64,000 nucleotides of DNA from assembly GCA_030760725.1 (NCBI GenBank), contig JASWHV010000010.1, forward strand, positions 33,795,760 to 33,859,759. Reading direction: 5' to 3'. The stretch is from Neostapfia colusana (taxonomy: Eukaryota; Streptophyta; Magnoliopsida; Poales; Poaceae). The notes beneath the pieces were generated by a model. That model searched no databases. It had not been told where the DNA came from and saw only the letters and a list, made by a program, of their open reading frames with translations. A program made the position numbers and the translations under genes. This document shows positions 56,584 through 64,000 of this stretch, in pieces. Numbering within the stretch: position 1 is the first letter of the stretch; each line of letters starts with the position of its first letter.

Positions 56584-56588
56584 GTGGT

Positions 56589-58560
56589 GCATTCTCATGT
56601 TGGCGATGGTAGGAGCCACCAAGAGCGGTAGTTGGCCGGCCCCAGCCATGTTCCTGGGGCAGTCGGTGGCGTCAAAGCTGATGGGGGTCCCCATCCACTT
56701 AAGGTGCGGTGCGGCACTTGGGAGTGGCGCCACCGACGCTACCGCTCGGTGCAGAGTCTTGACTGCGCTTCGGGACGAGGGGTCGGCGGACCCGCCGTAT
56801 ATGACGTAGAGCTTCTTTCGACGCTCATCGTCGCTGGAGCTGGAGTCCTCATGATTGTGTGCCGCCTTCACGGCGCGCTGAGGCTCCTGGGTCTCCTCCT
56901 GGTGGTCGATGTTGTCTTGGACATCCACCCTCTGTTTGCCCTCCTTTGGACGGAAGGGTGGGGCATCAGCCCGCTGCTGCTTCCCCTTGCGGAAGCGCTC
57001 TGCGAGCTTTCGGATCTCCCGGCACTCGGCAGTAGTGTGGCGACAGCTGCCGTGCACGGGGCACATATTTTCTTGATCACCTTCTGGGATTGGTGATCTT
57101 CGCTGCCTCTTGTCGGGGCGCGGCCCCCGAGCCCCACTGAGCGTCGCTGCAGTGACGACTGGAGCTGCGGTCGGTGATTCTATCTTGCCTCTGCTTCAGT
57201 TCTTGGCCTTCCTGCTGCCTCCACAGGGAGTAGGACCAGATCCGGGCAGTCCTCCTGACTCGGAGAACGGCAGTGAGTGTCAGTTTCACCCTTCGGCTGC
57301 CCTGGCGCACTTGTCTGCCAGGCTGAAGAGCTCTGAGACATCGCGGACCTCCCTGGTCGCGAGCTTCTCGAGCATCTTCTTGTCCCAGACGCCTTGCCAA
57401 AACGCCACCACCACAGAAGCATTTTGAATGTGTGGGATGGTGTTCCGCACCTGGGAGAACCGCTAGATGAAAGAGCGCAGCGACTCCCCAGGTTGCTGCT
57501 GGATGGCGTGGAGGTCGAGCTCCGTGCCAGGCCGGGTGTAGGAACTGCCGAAGTTGGCGATGAACTGCCGGCAAAGCTCTCCCCAGGAAGTTACGGAACC
57601 CTGGGGGAGGATCATGAGCCAAGACCAGGCTGGACCGGTCAAGGCGACAGGGAAGTAATTGGCCATGACGGCTTCATTCCCTCCTGCGGCAAGTATGGCG
57701 GTGGAGTAGATCTGGAGGAACTCCGCCGGGTTGACGCTGCCGTCGTACTTCTCGGGCAGGTGCGGCCGAAACTTGCGCGGCCACTTCGCGAAGCGAAGGT
57801 GGGGCGCGAGGGCCACACACCCTGCTTCTGTCACCGCAGGTTCTGGTGCCGCGAACGCTGGGTTCGCACTGGGCACCATGTACCCTGGTACGGGCAAGGT
57901 TGCACCATAGGCCGGGGGCGCCATCTGCAGGACATATGACCGTGGCATATTCTGCACGGCGCAGGCCTGGGGCAGAGATCGCGTGGCGAAGGTCTGCTCT
58001 TCAGGCTGAGTTGAGGCCGACGTCATGCTGTCGTCAGACTCTTGGTAGCGACGCCTTTCTCGGCGTTGCTCGAGGTATACCCGGGCATCTTGACCCAAGC
58101 GACACCGCTCCAGCTCTGTCCTCAGATCCGTCGATTGGAGCCTGGTAGAGCTGGAATCTGCCGTCTGTTCGTCAACCATTGCTGTGCGCATCAGCGACAC
58201 GGCCGGTTGGCCAGAGTGTCGTCCCCGCCGAAGTCGAGGGTTTGCGGCGGCGACGACGAGACAGTCTACCTCGCGAATCCACTGCTGGGTCGCTGCCTGA
58301 GGCGCGCCCCCAGCGGGCGGATTGTGCAGTAGCGCTCTTGCTGCAGCTAGCGCACCCCCACCGGGTACGCCCAGCGCTACTGAAGACCTGACACTGGTTG
58401 GAGCCTGCATTGCCGGGGTCGGCGCTGCCAGAGCCGGTTGCTGGCTCCCACCTTGTACCAACACACTCCGTCCCGAGTGTGTTGACATGTACTCCCCCCT
58501 GGTCGCGGTTCGCCGCGGAAGCGGGGGAGGTGAGTTTGCCGCTGAAGGGAGCTTGGTCAT
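56589..58560 (-). pseudogene. gag: E6 gag and protease N-terminal side
   Basis: Starts at ATG 58560 (MTKLPSAANSPPPLP). The frame is open to a TAG at 57463-57465 (CAG to TAG, before RFSQVRNTIP), then frameshifts near 57280 and 57090. The knuckle CPVHGSCRHTTAEC lies in the frame 56500-57066, which continues into the protease side (MAGAGQLPLLVAPTIANM), where E7 is inserted. Type I gag (VPGGG, QAATQQWI), the same type as in E3 and E8. Confidence 0.92.
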
Positions 58561-58596
58561 CTTCGTCGGCGGAAACTCGTCGCGCAAGGGGAAAAG

Positions 58597-58615
58597 CCCC
58601 CTTCCTGGCGCGCCA
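58597..58615 (-). other. E6 primer-binding site
   Basis: Minus strand TGGCGCGCCAGGAAGGGGG next to the 5' LTR end, with one change from the majority sequence. Confidence 0.8.
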
Positions 58616-58617
58616 AA

Positions 58618-59715
58618 TGTCGAAGTGTTCGGTCGACACTTCCCCGGGCCTGCACTGGGCAGCCCGCGGAGGTTCTTTTTTCGGTGGGGCTAGTCCCGTG
58701 CGGAGAGCTTGCGCGGATGGACGAGTTAGTAAGGGCTTGACACTGTTAGTTTTACGTGGTTCAGGACGCCGGAGCGTAAAACCCTACGTCCACGGCGAGC
58801 AATGGAGCTGGCTGTATTGCTTGCTGCTCAGGGCCGGAGTCCTGAGCTTGGGTGTGAGTTACAGCTTGGGCGTGAATGGCTAGCGTATGAGTTGCAGAAA
58901 TGCAAACCCTTGCTATCGTCGCCTACCCGAGCCTTTTATAGTCCAAGACTCGGGTGGCTTACAAGGGGGGCCCGGGACCCGACAGGTGGTCCCGGTGAGA
59001 TTGACTGTTATCTACCCTATCGGCAGTTATGCCGGTAGTTGTCTCTGGCGAAGGCTTCCGAGTCTCCGTCTTGTCGCCCTGCCCATGCTGCACGCTAGTC
59101 GTAGTGGTTGATGACGGCGCAGGCGGCATGGGATGTCTTCTCGCGGTGTTTATTGGCTGGCAGGTACTGACACCGCGCGCCAGTCTGTGATGTGACTGGG
59201 CAAAACGGCACCTGACAGAGGCGTGCTCCGCGTCTCCGTGTCTTGGGAAGACGCGGGCCTTGAATACCTTGTACGGGCAAGGTATGGGGCGTCTTTACGC
59301 CCGCTGCCTATCGCTTGGGGGCAGGCAGCGCCGTTCTACTGGCCACGTGGCGGGCCCAGAGCCCTTCTCAGAGGAGAGGAGGATCCGGCCCGGCGAGGCA
59401 CATGGAGCCTTCGGACCTCTCCCCGCGGAGGGGGTGGTTCGGCTTCTGTAGGCCACGTGGCGGGTCCAGAGCTCCTCTCTGAGGAGAGGGAGGTCCGGCC
59501 CTGCCAGATACGTGGCACATTCGGACCTCTCTCCCGCGGAGGGGGAGGTCCGGCCTCTGTATGTCACGTGGCGGGCCCGGAGCTCTCCTCTGAGGAGAGG
59601 GAGGTCCGGCCCCGCCGGACGCGTGGCGCCTTCGGAGCTCTCCCTGCGGAGAAGGGCGAGTTCCTTAGGCATTTTCCCCTGTGCACGGGGGTACCCCATT
59701 TCTCAGGTACCGACA
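58618..59715 (-). repeat. E6 5' LTR
   Basis: 1,098 bp with canonical ends. Full U3 modules at about 59345-59650. It is followed on the right by CATAG, the target duplication, and the resumed E5 sequence. Confidence 0.95.
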
Positions 59716-59720
59716 CATAG

Positions 59721-60752
59721 ATAGTGCAATCATAAAAATTAATGCATAATTTAAATGAGCACATGAGAGAGAGCGAAGTAGAACAGGTTTCTGTGTTAAT
59801 GCCCATAGGTGGAAGTCAGGCTGTACATGGAGGCAATGACCCGCCTCGTCAAGAAGGGAAGCAAGACTCTACGCGCTTAGGGTCGGAACCAGGCTAAGCT
59901 GGACGTAGTCCTGGACCGTCCCTTGAGACTTAGCTGCCCCAAGCGTTGTTCCTAGACTCTATGGGATATATTACAGAAGGGAATGACCCTGTTCTACTAA
60001 CGCTCGGGGGGTAGGACTTACAGTGTTGTTCCATGCCAAGGGTTTTGCGAACGGATCCCACACTCGGTTGAAAGGCATGTGTACCTGGGACGGCAGCTTT
60101 CGTGACCCGGAAGGGACCTTCCCAGCTTGGGGAGAGTTTATAGGTCCTTCTTGGGAAAGTGCGTGCCGCGGCACCAGGTTGCCTTTCTGCAGGTCCCTGA
60201 CGCGTTTGGTTCTTTGGCAGTAGTGCTAGAGCAGCAGCCGAGACCGTGCATTGTGGGGTGTCACCTGCAGCCGAGCCTCGTCGACGAGGTTGTCATCTTC
60301 ATGCTGGATCAGGTCCTGCACGGCTTCCCCTAGGCGCCCCGGGGAGTTCTCCCCTTCTGGCTAAGGCCTTCAAGGGGTAGGAGTACCCGGACTCTTCTTG
60401 GGAGACCCAAGGTGTCTTCCCCTTCTGGCAAGGCCTTCAAGGGGTTGACAGACCCTGGGCGGCCCCCCGGAGGTACGACCGAGGCACGGAGGCGTGCACC
60501 CGGGTGGAGCCGGCCCGGATCTGCACCATCGGGCTGGTGCTTGGGCTGCTGTGACTACTTGGAACTCCAAGGTTGATGTCACAGCAGTGCAGTCTCCACT
60601 GAGGTTGTCATCTACACGCTGGATAAGGTCCCACGCGGCTTCTCCTGGGCGCCCCGTGGAGTTCTCCCCTTCTGGCTAAGGCCTTCAAGGGGTAGGAGAA
60701 CCCGGACTCTTCTTGGGAGACCCAAGGTGTCTTCCCCTTCTGGCAAGGCCTT
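59721..60752 (-). pseudogene. E5, resumed: noncoding region, integrase tail and linker
   Basis: The AT-rich conserved patch (59728-59770) is followed by the integrase tail homologous to 6950-7240 of E1 (about 60040-60330), then linker sequence. A stretch of about 150 bp (60284-60436) is repeated at 60601-60752, where E9 cuts it. No open gene is present. Confidence 0.75.
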
Positions 60753-61850
60753 TGTCGGTACCTGAGATATGGGGTACCCCCGCGCACAGGGTAAAATGCC
60801 TAAGGAACTCGCCCTTCTCCGCAGGGAGAGCTCCGAAGGCGCCACGCGTCCGGTGGGGCCGGACCTCCCTCTCCTCAGAGGAGAGCTCCGGGCCCGCCAC
60901 ATGGCATAAAGAAGCCGGACCTACCCCTCCGCGGGAGAGAGCTCCGAAGGCGCCACGCGTCCAGCAGGGCCGGACGTCCCTCTCCTCAGAGGAGAGCTCC
61001 GGGCCCGCCATGTGGCATACAGAAGCCGGACCTCCCCCTCCGCGGGAGAGAGGTCTGGAGGCTCCACGTGCCCCGCAGGCCGGACCCTCCTTACTCTGAG
61101 AAGGGCTCCGGGCCCGCCACGTGGCCAGCAGAATGGCGCTGCCTGACCCCGAGCGATAGGCAGCGGGCGTAAAGACGCCCCATACCTTGCCCGTACAAGG
61201 TATTCAAGGCCTGCGTCTTCCCAAGATGCGGAGATGCGGAGCACGCCTCTGTCAGGTGCCGTTGCGCCCAGTCGCATCACAGACTGGCGCACAGTGTTAG
61301 AAGCCTGCCATCCAATAAACGCAGCTACAGGACATCCCATGCCGCCCCCGCCGTCATCATGCACTACGACTAGCATGCGGCATGGGCAGGGCTGCAAGAC
61401 GAAGACTCAGAAGCCTTCGCCAGAGACAACTACCGGCATAACTGCAGATACGGTAGATAACAGTCAATTTCCCCGGGACCACCTGTCGGGTCCTGAGGCC
61501 CCCTTGTAAGCCACCCGAGTCTTGGACTATAAAAGACTCGGGTGGGCAACGATAGCAAGGGTTCGCACTTTGCAACTCATACGCTAGCCATACACTCCCA
61601 AGCTGTAACCCACCCCCAAGCTCAGGACTCCGGCCCTGAGCAGCAAGCAATACAGCGAGCTCCATAGCTCGCCGTGGACGTAGGGTTTTACGCTCCGGCG
61701 GCCTGAACCACGTAAAACTCACCGTGTCAAGCTCTTACTAACTCGTCCATCCGCGCAAGCTCTCCGCAAGGGAGTAGCCCCACCGAAAAAAGAACCTCCG
61801 CGGGCTGCCCAGTGCAGGCCCGGGGGAAGTGTCGACCGAACACTTCGACA
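60753..61850 (+). repeat. E9 5' LTR
   Basis: 1,098 bp, TGTCGGTACC to CACTTCGACA, with U3 modules and CTATAAAAG near 61527. Confidence 0.95.
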
Positions 61851-61852
61851 TT

Positions 61853-61871
61853 TGGCGCGCCAGGTAGGGGG
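61853..61871 (+). other. E9 primer-binding site
   Basis: TGGCGCGCCAGGTAGGGGG, the majority sequence of the family. Confidence 0.82.
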
Positions 61872-61906
61872 TTTTCCCCTTGTGCGACGAGTTTCCGCCA
61901 ACGAAG

Positions 61907-62645
61907 ATGACCAATCTTCCCTCAGCGGGAAACCCTCCCCCTCCGCGTTCATGGTGAACCGTGACAAGTGGGGAGTACATGTCGACACACTCAGGACGGA
62001 GTGTGTCGGCACAAGCTGGTAGCCAGCAGCCGACTCCGGCAACGCTGACTCCAGCGATGCAGGCTCCGACCAGTGTGAGATCTTCTGCAGCGCTGAGCGT
62101 ACACCATGGGGGTGTGCTAGCTGCAGCAAGAGCACTGCTGCGCAACCCACCTGCTGGGGATGCGCCCCATTCAGCGACCCAGCAATGGGTCCGCGAGGTG
62201 GACCGCCTCGTCGTCGCCGCCGCGAACCCTCGGTTTTGGCGAGGACGGCGCCCCGGACAACCGGCTGTGTCGCTGACGCGCACGCCCACGGTTGACGGGC
62301 AAACGGCGGATTCCAGCTCCTCCAGGCTCCCGTCGACGGACCTGAGAAGGGAGCTGGAGCGGTGCCACTTTGGCCAGGATGCCCGGGTGTACCTCGAGCG
62401 ACGTCGAGAAAGGCGCCACGACCATGAGGCTGGCGACAGCATGACGTCGGCCTCGACACAACCTGGAGGGCAGGTCTTCGCCACGCGAGCCCTGCCTCAG
62501 GCATATGCTGCGCAGCATATGCCACAACCATATGCGCCGCAAGCAGCGACCCCGGTCTATGGTGCAGCCTTGCCCATGCCGGGATACACGGTGCCAAGTG
62601 CGAACCAAGCGTTCGCAGTGCCAATACCTGCGGCAGCAGGAGCAG
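61907..62645 (+). pseudogene. gag: E9 gag, N-terminal part
   Basis: ATG 61907 (MTNLPSAGNPP), with TGA at 61955-61957. Otherwise the frame is open through the Pro/Ala-rich region to NQAFAVPIPAAAGA, where E10 interrupts it. Type II gag (VHHGG, HSATQQWV). Confidence 0.88.
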
Positions 62646-63742
62646 TGTCGAAGTGTTCGGTCGACACTTCCCCCGGGCCTGCACTGGGCAGCCCGCGGAG
62701 GTTCTTTTTTCGGTGGGGCTAGTTCCTAGCGGAGAGCTTGCGCAGATGGAACGAGTTAGTAAGAGCTTGACACGGCAAGTTTTACGTGGTTCAGGCCGCC
62801 GGAGCGTAAAACCCTACGTCCACGGCGAGCTATGGAGCTCGCTGTATTGCTTGCTGCTCAGGGCCGGAGGCCTGAGCTTGGGGGTGAGTTACAGCTTGAG
62901 AGTGTATGGCTAGCGTATGAGTTGCAAAGTGCGAACCCTTGCTATTGACGCCTACCCGAGCCTTTTATAGTCCAAGACTCGGGCGGCTTACAAGGGAAGC
63001 CGGGACCCGACAGGTGGTCCCGGGAAGATTGTCTATTATCTACCGTATCTGCAGTTATGCCGGTAGTTGTCTCTGGTCGAAGGCTTCTGAGTCTTCATCT
63101 TGCCGCCCTGCCATGCCGCATGCTAGTCGTAGTGGTTGATGACGGCGCAGGCGGCATGGGATGTCTTGTCGCGGTGTTTATTGGCTGACAGGTTCTGACA
63201 CCGCGCGCCAGTCTGTGATGCGACTGGGCGCAACGGCACCTGACAGACGCGTGCTCCGCGTTTCCTCGTCTTGGGAAGACGCGGGCCTTGAATACCTTGT
63301 ACGGGCAAGGTGTGGGGCGCCTTTACGCCCGCTGCCTACCGCTCGGGGGCAGGCAGCACCGTTCTTCTGGCCACGTGGCGGGTCCGGAGCCCTTCTCTGA
63401 GGAGAGAAGGGTCCGGCCTGCGGGGCATGTGGAGCCTCTGGACCTCTCCCCACGGAGGGGGAGGTCCAGCTTCTGTATGCCATATGGCGGGCCCGGAGCT
63501 CTCCTCTTAGGAGAGGGAGGTCCTGCCCCGCTGGACGCGTGGCGTCTTCGGACCTTTCTCCCGCGGAGGAGGAGGTCCGGCTTCTGTATGCCACATGGCG
63601 GGCGCGGAGCTCTCCTCTGAGGAGAGGGAGGTCCGGCCCCGCCGGACGCGTGGCGCCTTGGGAGCTCTCCCTGTGGAGAAGGGCGAGTTCCTTAGGCATT
63701 TTACCTTGTGCGTGGGGGTACCCCATATCTCAGGTACCGACA
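62646..63742 (-). repeat. E10 3' LTR
   Basis: 1,097 bp, TGTCGAAGTG (62646) to GGTACCGACA (63742) on the plus strand. Closest in detail to the E4 LTRs. Confidence 0.95.
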
Positions 63743-64000
63743 GTGGCCCCCGGGCCCATCTCGGGGGAGATAGCGACCCCGAGGTCGGACCTCCGTCTCT
63801 TCCGATCCACGCACTTCCTCTAAGTCCCGAATTGACCGCTGCCGGAGCACGAACGGCCACGGGATCGTGGGAGCGTGCGCTCACTTGATGGTTGCTTTTA
63901 CTGCGGCGGTTCCCAAGACTGCCACTTCTGCACGTTGCGGTGCTTTCATCGGGAACCGCCGAAGTGCCTTGCCGGCTCATCTTCTTAGGAGACTGAGTCC
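63743..64000. other. E10 PPT-side block
   Basis: Homologous to 3349-3610 of E1: GTGGCCCCCGGGCCCATC beside the LTR, then the conserved leader. Cut by the window edge. Confidence 0.6.

Larger units (their letters stand above)
35114..59715 (-). mobile_element. E6: autonomous-type Tat-like element, carrying E7 and E8
   Basis: LTRs at 58618-59715 (5') and 35114-36138 (3'). With E7 removed its length is about 10,408 bp. Minus-strand order: PBS, gag, protease, RT, RNase H, aRH, integrase, noncoding region, shrunken antisense ORF, PPT side. All enzyme domains are present in order, so it represents the member type able to supply enzymes to the shorter copies. This copy is disabled by stops and frameshifts. 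Over the first 560 bp the two LTRs differ at about 4% of sites by eye, which makes it older than E3 and E4. Confidence 0.94.
30713..60752 (-). mobile_element. E5: degraded type II-like element, split by E6 and E9
   Basis: 3' LTR 30713-31795, antisense ORF region, conserved noncoding region to 35113, then after E6 the rest at 59721-60752 (integrase tail and linker). At 60753 E9 interrupts it. Its gag and 5' LTR should lie to the right of the window. The joint across E6 is proven by CATAG duplications. It entered E2 after GTCTC. Confidence 0.88.
60753..64000 (+). mobile_element. E9: type II gag-bearing element, cut by E10
   Basis: 5' LTR 60753-61850, PBS and gag to 62645, where E10 begins. The remainder lies beyond the window. 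Its left flank is GCCTT. Whether it is autonomous cannot be told. Confidence 0.88.
62646..64000 (-). mobile_element. E10: minus-strand element, 3' end only
   Basis: 3' LTR and the first 258 bp of internal DNA are visible. It is inserted in the gag of E9 after AGCAG. The internal piece matches the upstream region of the antisense ORF, so E10 is probably type II or autonomous rather than type III. Confidence 0.88.

Overview
This window looks like a block of repetitive intergenic DNA from a plant, most likely a grass. It is GC-rich and consists almost entirely of nested Ty3/gypsy LTR retrotransposons. No host gene, tRNA, rRNA or CRISPR array could be supported. The lineage is called from the sequence: a Tat-type domain order (gag with a CX2HX4HX4C knuckle, DGGA protease, reverse transcriptase (RT), RNase H, a second RNase H called aRH, DD35E integrase, no chromodomain) plus an antisense extra ORF between pol and the 3' LTR. 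The species cannot be named.

Layout. Bases 1-2433 are unassigned, possibly an old Tekay-type LTR region. From 2434 to the end I resolve ten copies (E1-E10) of one LTR family. The LTR is about 1.1 kb, begins TGTCGGTACC, ends CACTTCGACA, and is followed by a primer-binding site (PBS) of the type TGGCGCGCCAGGTAGGG. A Tekay/Del-like protease-RT fragment (10424-11410) is the oldest visible host. E1 (-, 2434-10423) and E2 (+, from 11411) both sit in it. E3 (-, 15247-30368) and E5 (-, from 30713) are inserted in the RT of E2. E4 (+, 19163-27232) is in the gag of E3. E6 (-, 35114-59715) is in E5. E7 (+, 42395-56583) is in the protease of E6. E8 (+, 49573-56050) is in the 3' LTR of E7. E9 (+, from 60753) is in E5, and E10 (-, from 62646) is in the gag of E9. 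Five elements keep perfect 5-bp target duplications (CAGTC, GCAGC, CATAG, GTGGT, AATAC), which proves the joins. The chain Tekay > E2 > E5 > E6 > E7 > E8 is six layers deep.

How the parts work together. E6 (about 10.4 kb once E7 is removed) is the autonomous type: all pol domains are present, but it carries stops and frameshifts. Two deletion-derived non-autonomous types use the same LTRs. Type II (E1, E4, E7, probably E5) has gag joined to the integrase tail plus a long antisense ORF for a coiled-coil protein. That ORF is fully open (576 codons) in E4. Type III (E3, E8) has gag with about 617-bp internal tandem duplications, joined to the end of RNase H and the aRH remnant, and carries a 115-bp tandem repeat where the antisense ORF would be. 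The autonomous copy has only a shrunken, broken antisense ORF without the coiled coil. The LTR U3 holds about three tandem ~110-bp modules of palindromes including G-boxes (GCCACGTGGC), and a related module recurs inside the elements.
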